35,253 bases of DNA from Acidimicrobiales bacterium (GTDB taxonomy: Bacteria; Actinomycetota; Acidimicrobiia; Acidimicrobiales; AC-9), in the NCBI GenBank assembly GCA_036491125.1, contig DASXCO010000077.1, positions 1-35,253 of the forward strand, in the 5' to 3' direction. The notes below the pieces were generated by a model. The model saw nothing but the letters and a program-made list of their open reading frames with translations. It did no database searches and was not told the origin of the DNA. Below are positions 15,831 to 24,224 of the stretch, piece by piece. The translations under genes and the position numbers were made by a program. The stretch's first letter is position 1; each line of letters starts with the position of its first letter.

Positions 15831-17261
15831 ATGATCACCCGTCAACGGGTGCTGAGGCTGGGCATCCTGCTGGTGCTGCTCGGGCTCGGGCTGCCGTTTG
15901 GGGCCCTGGCGGCGCGGGCCCAGCCGGTCGGGGATGGACCGGCGGTACGCGACATCGCCTGCGACCCGGGCGCCCACCCCGAGCACATGCAGGGCCGGGT
16001 CAGCGCCGCCGATGTCGCCGACGGGTACGCCGCAGCGGGCTACCGCTGCAACACGACGTTCGTTGGTCAGTACTCCAATGTGGGCGGCTTCCGCGTGCAG
16101 CCTTATGCCGACCGGGGGGGGCACGTGTGCGCGTACTACGACACGACGCTGCTGTTCCCGACCAACGCCTTGCAGGGCAGCACACACGACACCGGGGTGT
16201 TCGTGCTCGACATGTCCGATCCCGAGCACCCGGTACGCACGGCGATCCTGTCGACGCCCGCGATGCAGTCGCCACACGAGTCGCTCAGCCTCAACCAGGC
16301 GCGCGGGTTGCTGGCGGCTGACCTCGGTAACCCCTTCGCCTACCCCGGGTGGGTCGACATCTACAACGTCGCCAACGACTGCCGCTACCCGCAGCTCGAG
16401 TCCAGCCTGCCGGTCGGGGTGCTCGGCCACGAGGGCGCCTTCTCACCCGACGGGAACACCTTCTGGGTGACCTCAGCCGGCGGCGGGACGATGACGGCAA
16501 TCGACATCTCGAATCCAAGGGCTCCGAGGCCGCTGTGGACACAACTCGGCATCGAGACCCACGGCCTCAACATCAGCGACGACGGCAACACCGTGTACGA
16601 GGCCGACCTCGGCGGTATGCACCCCGCTGGCCTCGACATCGTCGATGTGAGTGCGATCCAACGGCGACTGCCCGGTGCAACCGGGCACCCCGTTGCCCGC
16701 CTCTCCTGGCCAGACGTCAGCCTTCCGCAGGTGCCGCTGCCCGTCACGATCGGCGGCCACCCCTACCTGGTGGAGGTCGACGAGTTCGCCACTGACGGGA
16801 CGTCCGGCGGGATCCCTGCCTCCGGATCCGACACGGGGGCTCACGTCGGCGCGGCCCGCATCATCGACATCGCCGCCCCGGCCCACCCGCGGGTCGTGTC
16901 GGAGATCCGGCTCGCCGTCAATCTCACCGCGAACCGCGCCGAGGTCTCGAAGGATCCCGGCGCGACCAGCCCGGTGCAGGGCTACGCCTCCCACTACTGC
17001 GCGGTCCCCCGCCGTGCCGACCCCGGCATCGTCGCGTGCTCGTTCATCTCGTCGGGGCTGCGGGTGTTCGACATCCATGACCCGCTCCATCCCAAGGAGA
17101 TCGCGTACTTCAACGCGCCGGTGCACAACAGCGGAGGGAACGCCGCGCTGTCCGCGCCGGCGTTCGATCCGGCCCACGGCCAGATCTGGTACAGCGACGG
17201 CAACGAGGGCTTCTTCGCCGTCGGGCTGACTCCATCAGCGCTGTCGTACTGGAGCCGCTGA
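15831..17261 (+). CDS. Secreted LVIVD-repeat protein
   Basis: A 476-residue exported protein. The start at ATG 15831 gives a proper signal peptide: a basic n-region (RQRVLR), a leucine-rich core and an AxA site (AARA before QPVG, about residue 30). An upstream TTG in frame would add 12 residues in front of the signal and is rejected. The mature part contains repeated beta-propeller-like blades of the LVIVD type (TGVFVLDMSDPEHPVR, MTAIDISNPRAPRPL, ARIIDIAAPAHPRVV, LRVFDIHDPLHPKEI). Six or more cysteines in the mature part could form disulfides outside the cell. No enzymatic motif is seen. It stands alone between the catabolic island and the CoA-transferase operon. Confidence 0.85.
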   Translation: MITRQRVLRLGILLVLLGLGLPFGALAARAQPVGDGPAVRDIACDPGAHPEHMQGRVSAADVADGYAAAGYRCNTTFVGQYSNVGGFRVQPYADRGGHVCAYYDTTLLFPTNALQGSTHDTGVFVLDMSDPEHPVRTAILSTPAMQSPHESLSLNQARGLLAADLGNPFAYPGWVDIYNVANDCRYPQLESSLPVGVLGHEGAFSPDGNTFWVTSAGGGTMTAIDISNPRAPRPLWTQLGIETHGLNISDDGNTVYEADLGGMHPAGLDIVDVSAIQRRLPGATGHPVARLSWPDVSLPQVPLPVTIGGHPYLVEVDEFATDGTSGGIPASGSDTGAHVGAARIIDIAAPAHPRVVSEIRLAVNLTANRAEVSKDPGATSPVQGYASHYCAVPRRADPGIVACSFISSGLRVFDIHDPLHPKEIAYFNAPVHNSGGNAALSAPAFDPAHGQIWYSDGNEGFFAVGLTPSALSYWSR

Positions 17262-17348
17262 CCGGCCACGCCTCATCCTGGCACGACCCGTGTGTGGCAA
17301 CGGGCCGACGGGGCTCGATGAGCGCAGTGCCGTGTCTGCCGCTAGCAT

Positions 17349-17373
17349 CATTATCGACGTCGATGTCAGAATG
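17349..17373. promoter_or_regulatory. Diverged third copy of the TTGAC-N6-GTCAA operator
   Basis: Read on the minus strand, this stretch matches about 17 of the 22 bases shared by 2557-2578 and 6552-6573, keeping TGAC, CGACGTC and the following AT-rich flank. It contains the perfect palindrome ATCGACGTCGAT (17353-17364). It lies about 65-90 bases upstream of the CoA-transferase start, in the right place to regulate that operon. The sequence match is visible; binding is inferred. Confidence 0.45.
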
Positions 17374-17437
17374 ACCTCGATGTGAGAATACGGCGTCTGA
17401 CTGGTCGACATGCCGGCGCAGAGCTCGGAGGAGTCGA

Positions 17438-18655
17438 ATGAGCGCAGTGATGGAGGGCGTCCGCATCCTCGAGGTCGCCGAGCATACGTTCGTGCCCGCG
17501 GCCTCGGCGTTGCTGGCCGACTGGGGCGCCGAGATCATCAAGATCGAGCCCGTGGAGCGGGGCGACGCCATGCGAGGCCTGGCCTCCACCGGAGTTGCCG
17601 TGGTCCCCTCCGACGTCCACGTCTTGCTCGAGCACTCCAATCGTGGGAAGCGGAGTCTCGCCCTCGACCTGAAGTCGGCGGAGGGCCTGGACATCCTCTA
17701 CAAGCTCGCGACCACGTCTGATGTCTTCCTCACGAACAAGCTCCCGAGCGTCCGCGAGAAGCTGAAGATCGACGTCGAGGACATCAGGGCCCACAACCCT
17801 CGAATCATCTACGTGAGGGGCACCGGCCAGGGTGAGCGCGGGCCGGACGCCAACAAGGGCTCGTACGACTCGCTCGCCTTCTGGGCCCGTGCCGGCGTCG
17901 CGGTCGGCGCCAAGCGCCCGGAGTACGACCTCGTGCCCGTCCCGCCGGCGCCCGGGTTCGGAGACTCGATCGGCGCCATGACGATCGCCGGCGGCATCAT
18001 GGGCGCGCTCTTCCACCGCGAGCGCACCGGCGCAGCAAAGGTCGTCGACGTGTCGCTCCTCGGCACCGGCCTGTGGGCCATGGGACAGGCCGTCGCCCTC
18101 TCGCTGCTGCTCGACAAGCCCTGGACGCCCCCGCCGGTGGAGGCCCTCTCGACCAACCCACTGGCGCGCAACTACACGACAAAGGACGGGCGTGTCCTCG
18201 CGTTCACGTGCCTCCAGGCAGGCAAGTACTGGCCGGAGCTCTGCGGGGCGATCGGGCGACCCGAGCTGGTGAACGATCCCCGCTTCGCCGACCATCCGTC
18301 GCTCACCACGAACTGCGGAGCGGCAACCGAGATCCTCGGCAGCGTCTTCGCCTCGGCGACGCTCGCCGAATGGCGAGAGCGCCTCGTCGACTTCACCGGC
18401 CAGTGGGCGGTGGTGCAAGACACCCTCGAGGCGGCCGCCGATCCCCAATCAGTGGCGAACGGCTACGTGCAGCCGTGCCGCACCGCCGAAGGAGTGCCGT
18501 TTCACCTCGTGGCCGCGCCCGTGCAGTTCGACGAGGATCCGGCGATCCCAGATCGGGCCCCCGAGTTCAACGAGCACGGGGACGCCATTCTTGCCGAGCT
18601 TGGGATCGACTGGGACAGCATCGTGGATCTCAAGGTCGGCGGCGTCGTCGCCTGA
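17438..18655 (+). CDS. CaiB/BaiF family (class III) CoA-transferase
   Basis: A 405-residue class III CoA-transferase that moves CoA between carboxylic acids through an acyl-aspartate intermediate. Seen are MEGVRILEVAEHTFVPAAS at the N-terminus, LLADWGAEIIKIEPVERGD, NRGKRSLALDLKS, and the catalytic aspartate D144 in GSYDSLAFWARAG. The start has GGAGGAG seven bases upstream. This operon could activate the acid substrate as its CoA ester, a step otherwise missing from the window since no CoA ligase is present. A diverged copy of the operator found at the ALDH and acyl-CoA dehydrogenase promoters lies just upstream, which supports a shared pathway. Confidence 0.92.
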   Translation: MSAVMEGVRILEVAEHTFVPAASALLADWGAEIIKIEPVERGDAMRGLASTGVAVVPSDVHVLLEHSNRGKRSLALDLKSAEGLDILYKLATTSDVFLTNKLPSVREKLKIDVEDIRAHNPRIIYVRGTGQGERGPDANKGSYDSLAFWARAGVAVGAKRPEYDLVPVPPAPGFGDSIGAMTIAGGIMGALFHRERTGAAKVVDVSLLGTGLWAMGQAVALSLLLDKPWTPPPVEALSTNPLARNYTTKDGRVLAFTCLQAGKYWPELCGAIGRPELVNDPRFADHPSLTTNCGAATEILGSVFASATLAEWRERLVDFTGQWAVVQDTLEAAADPQSVANGYVQPCRTAEGVPFHLVAAPVQFDEDPAIPDRAPEFNEHGDAILAELGIDWDSIVDLKVGGVVA

Positions 18656-18682
18656 TGATCCGATCATCTCCGAGGAGGAGTA

Positions 18683-19507
18683 ATGACACCCTTCAATGCC
18701 TATCGGTACGACGGCAAGCGGGTCTTGGTCGTCGGTGGCTCCAGCGGGATGGGGGCCGCTACTGCTGAGCTGGTGCACGACGCCGGAGCCGAGGTCGTGG
18801 TGATGGACTTCGCCGACGTCACCATGCCCGGCGTGAAGGGCATCCACGTCAACCTCGCTGAAGCCGGGTCGATCGACGTCGCCGTTGACGAATGCGGTGG
18901 TCCCGTAGACGCCCTCTTCTCGTGTGCCGGCGTGGCCGACGGCACGCCCGGTATCGAGAAGATCAACTTCATCGGCCACCGGCACCTGATCAACCGACTA
19001 CTCGCCAGAGGCATGCTCCCGCGCGGCTCGGCCATCGGCTTCATCTCCTCGGCCGCCGGGCTCGGCTGGGAGGCGAACCTGCCGCAGCTGAAGGAGTATC
19101 TCGACCTCAGCGATTTCGACGTCGCAGCCCGGTGGGCGCAGGAGCACGGCAAGGCCGACTACATGTGGAGCAAGCAGGCGATCTGCGCCTACGTCGCCCG
19201 CCAGGCCATGCCGTTGCTCAGGGAGGGCATCCGCATCAACGCCATCTGCCCAGGTCCCACGGATACGCCACTGGCCCAGCAGAACAAGGAGCTGTGGCTG
19301 GGGTTCGGCGCCGACTACCGGGCGGAGGTGGACATCGAGGCGTCGACACCGCTCGAGCAGGCGTATCCCCTGGTGTTCCTGTGCAGTGACGCGGCCGTGG
19401 CAGTGACCGGGATCATCGTCATCACCGATGCCGGCTACATGAGCTCCGGCATCACCGAGACGTTCCCAGCCGCGACGCCGATCGCCAACCTGCTGCTCGG
19501 CCGGTAG
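18683..19507 (+). CDS. Short-chain dehydrogenase/reductase
   Basis: A 274-residue SDR with the cofactor-binding GGSSGMG (18-24), the downstream SCAGVADG in place of NNAG, the serine strand ISSAAG, and the catalytic YMWSK (Y and K near 160 and 164). The pattern with a long insert between the serine and the YxxxK, and the C-terminal GIIVITDAGYMSSG, resembles 3-alpha-hydroxysteroid dehydrogenase-like SDRs. It should oxidise or reduce a hydroxyl/keto group with NAD(P). The gene follows the CoA-transferase by 27 bases with GAGGAGGAG before ATG, in one operon. Confidence 0.88.
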   Translation: MTPFNAYRYDGKRVLVVGGSSGMGAATAELVHDAGAEVVVMDFADVTMPGVKGIHVNLAEAGSIDVAVDECGGPVDALFSCAGVADGTPGIEKINFIGHRHLINRLLARGMLPRGSAIGFISSAAGLGWEANLPQLKEYLDLSDFDVAARWAQEHGKADYMWSKQAICAYVARQAMPLLREGIRINAICPGPTDTPLAQQNKELWLGFGADYRAEVDIEASTPLEQAYPLVFLCSDAAVAVTGIIVITDAGYMSSGITETFPAATPIANLLLGR

Positions 19508-19545
19508 ACGCGCTCCCTGAGCAGATCCTCCCAGATGGAGACTGA

Positions 19546-20301
19546 ATGAACTTCGAGCCCACTCCCACCAAATTGATCCCGGACCTGTCCTCCCGCGAGG
19601 AGTTGGTCCTGCTCGCCCGATGTCTGTGGCGGGAGGGCTACAACGACCATTTGGCTGGGCACATCACGTGCAACCTCGGAGACGGAACCGTTCTCTGCAA
19701 TCCCTGGCTCGTCACATGGGACGAGTTGCGTCCCCACCAGGTGATCCGGATCGATCTCGACGGCAACGTCGTAGAGGGCGATTGGCCGGTGCCGCTCGGA
19801 ATTCCGCTTCATCTCGCCCTGCACGCCGGTCGTCCCGGCGTCGGGTGGGCGGTCCACAACCATCCGCTCTACGGCACCGTGATGGCTGACATGAAGATCC
19901 TGCCGCCGCCGATGGACCAGAGCTCGACGCTCGGCGGAGGGCAGCTTGCCCTGGTCGATGAGTACGACGGGGGGGTCGACAACATGGTCGCGGCGCGGGA
20001 AGCCGTCGAACGGATGGGACAGGCCGACCTCGCCCTTCTCGCCGGCCACGGTGTCTTCATCGTCGGGTCGACGGCGCGGGCCGTGCACCAGCGGGCGGTC
20101 GCCCTCGAGCAGCGCTGTCAGAGGGCGTGGCACATCATGGCGGCCGGCCAGCCGCTTGCCACGCCGGTCCCCGACTGGTGGATCGACCGGATGTCACGCA
20201 GCGACGGCAACGGATTCATCGGTTTCTGGGAGGCGATGGTCCGCCAGGAGCTGCGGGCCGACCCCACCCTCCTCGAAGATCCTGGCCTGGCCGGCGAGTG
20301 A
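19546..20301 (+). CDS. Class II aldolase/adducin family protein
   Basis: A 251-residue protein of the class II aldolase/adducin fold. Zinc ligands of the family are visible: HNH at 104-106 (VHNHPLYG) and H168 in LLAGHGVFIVG. The glutamate that acts as base in fuculose- and ribulose-phosphate aldolases, usually a few residues before a conserved His, is replaced by Gly (PVPLGIPLHL near 85). Aldol cleavage of a sugar phosphate is therefore unlikely, and a decarboxylase or other lyase on a CoA-pathway intermediate is more plausible. It lies between an SDR and an aldo/keto reductase in one operon, and its stop overlaps the next start (GTGA). The start has a weak GGAGA in front. Confidence 0.82.
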   Translation: MNFEPTPTKLIPDLSSREELVLLARCLWREGYNDHLAGHITCNLGDGTVLCNPWLVTWDELRPHQVIRIDLDGNVVEGDWPVPLGIPLHLALHAGRPGVGWAVHNHPLYGTVMADMKILPPPMDQSSTLGGGQLALVDEYDGGVDNMVAAREAVERMGQADLALLAGHGVFIVGSTARAVHQRAVALEQRCQRAWHIMAAGQPLATPVPDWWIDRMSRSDGNGFIGFWEAMVRQELRADPTLLEDPGLAGE

Positions 20302-21224
20302 ACCCTCTCGGACGCACTGAGCTCGACGTCTTCCCAATCTGCCTTGGCGGCAACGTGTTCGGCTGGACTGCCGACGAACCGCAGTCCTTTGCCGTTCTCG
20401 ACGCGTACACCGCGGCCAGCGGCAACTTCATCGACACCGCCAACTCCTACCTCGTCGAGCACGGCCGCTCAGAGACGATCATCGGGCGGTGGATAGCCGA
20501 CCGCGCCACCCGCGACCAGATCGTCCTCGCCACCAAGGTCGGCGGCGGCCGCGGTCCGGTCCGCAACCTCCGGGCGAAAACGATCGAGAGCGAGGCCCAG
20601 GCCTCCCTCGAGCGGCTGCAGACCGACCACATCGACCTCTACTACGCGCACTTCGACGATCTGGAGACGCCGCTGGAGGAGTCGCTGGGCGCCTTCGACG
20701 CCCTCGTCCAGGCGGGCACCGTCCGCCACATCGGCGCCTCCAACTACACGCCCGAGCGGCTCACCGCCGCCATCAAGCTCCAGCGCGAACATGGGCTGGC
20801 GGAGTTCACAGTCCTACAGCCTCACTACAACCTGGTCGAGCGCGAGTTCGAACGTAGGATCCTGCCGGTCGCCGACGCCTCGGACCTCGCCGTCGTTCCC
20901 TACTTCGCGCTGGCCAAGGGCTTCTTGACCGGCAAGTACCGGCCGGGCGGAGAGGTCGTCCGGTCCGAGCGGGCCGACGCGGCGCGCGCCTATCTCGACA
21001 AAGGGGGGGCGACCGTGCTCGAAGCGCTCGACGAAGTGGCCTCGTCGCGCGACACCACGGTGCCAGCCGTCGCGCTCGCTTGGCTACTTGCCCAGCCGTC
21101 GGTGGCCGCCCCAATCGCCAGTGCGCGGACCACGGAGCAGCTCGAGCAGATCCTGCCCGCCGCGACACTCGAGCTCACTTCGGCTGAGGTCGACAGGCTG
21201 TCGGCAACCAAGCCACAGTCGTGA
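20298..21224 (+). CDS. Aldo/keto reductase
   Basis: A 308-residue NADPH-dependent oxidoreductase with the complete catalytic tetrad: D46 and Y51 in FIDTANSY, K80 in LATKVGG, and H118 in YYAHFDD. The NADP-binding C-terminal part ends with VAAPIASARTTEQLEQIL. The GTG start is inside the aldolase-like stop (GTGA), so it is coupled to that gene. It would reduce or oxidise a carbonyl intermediate produced by the operon. It ends 16 bases before the convergent patatin-like gene. Confidence 0.92.
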   Translation: MNPLGRTELDVFPICLGGNVFGWTADEPQSFAVLDAYTAASGNFIDTANSYLVEHGRSETIIGRWIADRATRDQIVLATKVGGGRGPVRNLRAKTIESEAQASLERLQTDHIDLYYAHFDDLETPLEESLGAFDALVQAGTVRHIGASNYTPERLTAAIKLQREHGLAEFTVLQPHYNLVEREFERRILPVADASDLAVVPYFALAKGFLTGKYRPGGEVVRSERADAARAYLDKGGATVLEALDEVASSRDTTVPAVALAWLLAQPSVAAPIASARTTEQLEQILPAATLELTSAEVDRLSATKPQS

Positions 21225-21240
21225 ACGACTCCCCCAAGTC

Positions 21241-22125
21241 CTACCACTCGGACCCGAGACGATCACCGACCGGGTCCTGGAGGCACGCGAGGGCGCGGTC
21301 TGTGGGTGCGCCACCAGGGTCGGAATGCATGAGGGCCTCACGGGCGTTCGTCAGACCGGCCCGTATCAGCTCGTCGGCGTGAGAGAAGTCGGAAGGCAGC
21401 ACATTGAGCGGCCACGGCGGCGGTAGGACGACGAGGCGTGCCTGGTTCCGCAGAGAGTTGATCTCGTGTCGGAGCCGCGAGTGGACGAGCATGTTGGAGG
21501 CCTGCACTGCCATGGCGACTGCGCCCGCCGGAGGACGCTCCAGGCGCGCGCTCATGCCCGTCGCGAGCACGTAAATGGTATCCGCTCCGAGCGACATCGC
21601 CGCGGCGATCGGCGTGTTGTCGGCCACGCCTCCATCCACGTAGAGGCGACCCTCGATATTGACCGGAGGGTAGATCCCCGGGATGGCAGCGCTGGCCAGC
21701 AGGGCCGGGAGCGCTGGGCCCGAGTCCACGAGCCGTTCGCGACCGGCGAGGAGATCCGTGACAACTACCCCAAGCTTGACGCGTGCGTCTTGAATGCTCT
21801 CGAGTCCGCCGAGTCGATCCTCCAGCAGGCGACGCAGGCCTCGGTTGGAGACCAGGTGATCCGAACGCCCGAGGAGCGCGCGGAGCGCAATGGCTGGACT
21901 GAGAGGAAACACGTCGCGACGCTTCGTCGAGCGCCAGGCATCCTGCAGCTCGCGGGCCGCCTCCGCAGTCTGCGGGTGTGTCGCCGCGAAACCTGCGTTC
22001 AGAGCCCCCGCAGACGCACCCACGAACACCTCGGCATGGACATCACGCTCATAGAGCGCTTCCAGCATTCCAGCCTCGATGGCGCCGAGTGACGCACCTC
22101 CCGCGAAGACAAAGGCCGTGCACAC
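21241..22125 (-). CDS. Patatin-like phospholipase / acylhydrolase
   Basis: A 294-residue patatin-fold lipid acylhydrolase. The oxyanion loop GGASLG (9-14), nucleophile S38 in GASAG, and the aspartate D164 in VDGGVADN form the complete Ser-Asp dyad. No signal peptide or membrane helix is seen. The start is GTG (VCTAFVFAGG), which places the glycine loop at the usual distance from the N-terminus. It lies 52 bases downstream of the DUF5996 gene on the same strand and may be cotranscribed. The substrate lipid is unknown. Confidence 0.88.
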   Translation of the reverse strand: MCTAFVFAGGASLGAIEAGMLEALYERDVHAEVFVGASAGALNAGFAATHPQTAEAARELQDAWRSTKRRDVFPLSPAIALRALLGRSDHLVSNRGLRRLLEDRLGGLESIQDARVKLGVVVTDLLAGRERLVDSGPALPALLASAAIPGIYPPVNIEGRLYVDGGVADNTPIAAAMSLGADTIYVLATGMSARLERPPAGAVAMAVQASNMLVHSRLRHEINSLRNQARLVVLPPPWPLNVLPSDFSHADELIRAGLTNAREALMHSDPGGAPTDRALACLQDPVGDRLGSEW

Positions 22126-22177
22126 GAACGCAGGCTAGCGGACCTTGCATCGAGCGAGCCCGGTCCCTCACCGTCAC

Positions 22178-23086
22178 CTACCCAGTCTCGAGCATTCTCC
22201 GGTCCCAGCCACCGAGCTCGGCCGCTGCCTCATACGTGCTCTGCAAGAAGGCCAGTAGCATCTCGTCGGGGTGGTGCGCCACCCGCACCGCTTCATACGG
22301 CAGCAGGAACTCGCCAAGGCGGGCTTCGTAGAAGGCAGCCTCGGGCTTGACGTGCCACTCGGCGAAGCCCTCGGGCTCGGGATAGGCGTAGGCATAAAAG
22401 GAGCCCTCGGCGCTCCCGCCCGGCCAGAAGCCGCAGCTACTGAGCTCATGGCTGTAGGCCAACTCCTGGACCCAGTCAGGGCAATTCGGCACTCCACCGG
22501 GGTGCCTGGGTGCCCGCCGGCCCGAGAACCGCGTCGCCGCGAGGTCAGCCGCGCCCCAGAAGAAGTGCACGGGGCTGGCCTTGCCCACGAAGCGGCCCCG
22601 GAATAGAGAGAAGACCCGGTGAGCCTGAAGAAGAGCGAGCCAGAAGCGCTGAGCGGCGGCGGCATCATAGGACCGATGCTCTTCGTCCTCCGCGAAGGGT
22701 ACGGTCTCAGGCAACTCGACCGGCCGCGCCAGGATGCTCACCGGTGTGTCGAGCGCATCTAGGGCTGCCATGGTCGCGGCGTAAAAGTCGGCCACCGAGC
22801 GAGGCTCGAGGAGGACCCTTCCGAACTTCCCGTCGGAGGTTCGCAGGTGAAGGATGTGGTCCACGAAGTCGAACTCAGCCTCGAAGCCGCGGCCTCCGGT
22901 GTGCATGAGCGAAGTCGTCAGCCCACGGGCCGACACATAGAGAGGGACCTGCCACCAGTGGTTGACCATGGGCTCCAGGGCCAGCCGGATCTTGCCGACG
23001 ATCTGGGTCCACAGCTGCAGAGTGTCGCGGGTCTCCTCCCACTCCGACAGAGTGATCCTGGGCCACGGCGACTCGTGGTTCGTCAC
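22178..23086 (-). CDS. DUF5996 family protein
   Basis: A 302-residue protein of the uncharacterised DUF5996 family. Recognisable stretches are WPRITLSEWEETRDTLQLWTQIVGKIRLA at the N-terminus, NHWWQVPLYVSARGLTTS, FDFVDHILHLRTSDG, and the aromatic block FFWGAADLAATRFSGR in the middle. No catalytic motif of a known enzyme class, signal peptide or membrane segment is visible. It lies between a pirin and a patatin-like gene on the same strand. I cannot give it a function. Confidence 0.78.
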   Translation of the reverse strand: MTNHESPWPRITLSEWEETRDTLQLWTQIVGKIRLALEPMVNHWWQVPLYVSARGLTTSLMHTGGRGFEAEFDFVDHILHLRTSDGKFGRVLLEPRSVADFYAATMAALDALDTPVSILARPVELPETVPFAEDEEHRSYDAAAAQRFWLALLQAHRVFSLFRGRFVGKASPVHFFWGAADLAATRFSGRRAPRHPGGVPNCPDWVQELAYSHELSSCGFWPGGSAEGSFYAYAYPEPEGFAEWHVKPEAAFYEARLGEFLLPYEAVRVAHHPDEMLLAFLQSTYEAAAELGGWDRRMLETG

Positions 23087-23104
23087 GCGACCGGGACCGC
23101 CTGC

Positions 23105-24115
23105 TCAAATCCCTGTGTGCTCGGCTCGCACCGGATCGGGATCGGGCACGTGGGGCATCAGCGCATTCGGCGGGATCCTGCCAAGACGACCAGCCTCGAA
23201 GTCTTCCAGGGCCTGCACGATCTCGTCTCGGGTGTTCATGACGAATGGTCCGTAGTGGGTCACAGGCTCTCGGATGGGCTGGCCGCCCAACACGAGGACC
23301 TCGAGGTGGACAGTGCTCGAGTCCTGCGTGTCGTCGGCACGAACGCGGATCCAGTCTCCCGGGCCGAGCGCCACCAGCTGGCCACGGTCAACCGGCCGCT
23401 CTGGAGTACCCACCCGACCCGATCCGGCCAGGACGTAGATGAGGGCGTTGAAGCCGGGGTTCCACGGAAGCTCCAGCAGCGCCCCCGGCGACACAGTTGC
23501 GTGCATGAGGGCCATCGGGGTGTGCGTCGATCCGGGGCCCTGGTGTCCGGCGAGCTCGCCGGCGATCACCCTCACCAGGGATGCTCCGTCTTCGGATGAC
23601 AAGAGCACGACCTGATCGGCCTCGAGCGGTTGGTAGGCCGCGGGGATCATCTTGTCCTTGGCCGGCAGATTGACCCACAGCTGAATCCCGTGGAACAGAC
23701 CACCCGAGACCACAAGCTCCTCGGGTGGGGTCTCGATGTGCAGAATCCCTCCACCGGCGGTCATCCACTGGGTGGCGCCGTTGGTGATGAGGCCCCCACC
23801 GCCGTTGGAGTCCTGGTGGGCGAAGGTGCCGTCGATCATGTAGGTCACGGTCTCGAACCCGCGGTGCGGGTGCCAAGGAGTTCCCTTGGGCTCGCCGGGG
23901 GCGTAGTCGACCTCGCCCATCTGGTCCATGTGCACGAATGGGTCCAGATCGGACATGCTCATTCCGGCGAAGGCTCGCCGCACCGGGAACCCCTCGCCCT
24001 CGAAGCCGCTCGGAGCCGTCGTGACTGACACCACGTGGCGCTGGGTCATGGCTTCAATGCTGGGACGGGGGATGCGGGGGAGGATCAACCAATCATCGGG
24101 AGTCACGGTGGGCAT
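23105..24115 (-). CDS. Pirin family protein (bicupin)
   Basis: A 336-residue pirin. The N-terminal cupin carries the metal-binding HPHRGFETVTYMIDG segment (near 80), followed by H and E in ILHIETPPEE. The C-terminal cupin ends with VLVLGGQPIREPVTHYGPFVMNT. Bacterial pirins bind iron and some act as quercetin-type dioxygenases or redox sensors. The start at ATG (MPTVTPDDW) follows GAGGAG at seven bases; an in-frame upstream GTG/ATG is rejected. A TATTTT sequence just upstream may be its -10 box. It is downstream of catalase on the same strand, consistent with an oxidative-stress group. Confidence 0.92.
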   Translation of the reverse strand: MPTVTPDDWLILPRIPRPSIEAMTQRHVVSVTTAPSGFEGEGFPVRRAFAGMSMSDLDPFVHMDQMGEVDYAPGEPKGTPWHPHRGFETVTYMIDGTFAHQDSNGGGGLITNGATQWMTAGGGILHIETPPEELVVSGGLFHGIQLWVNLPAKDKMIPAAYQPLEADQVVLLSSEDGASLVRVIAGELAGHQGPGSTHTPMALMHATVSPGALLELPWNPGFNALIYVLAGSGRVGTPERPVDRGQLVALGPGDWIRVRADDTQDSSTVHLEVLVLGGQPIREPVTHYGPFVMNTRDEIVQALEDFEAGRLGRIPPNALMPHVPDPDPVRAEHTGI

Positions 24116-24224
24116 AGCGGATCTCCTCAAAATAGGCGACGCCCCATCATTGCCTCGATTGCTCCGCTGCGCCGAGAGGAAGCTTTCTGGGTCGGAATTG
24201 CGCCGCCCACGGCCTACGGCCTCT

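Noticed and set aside
21217-21230. AGTCGT-GA-ACGACT as a terminator between convergent genes
   Set aside because: The stem is short with a two-base centre and overlaps the aldo/keto reductase stop; too weak to annotate.
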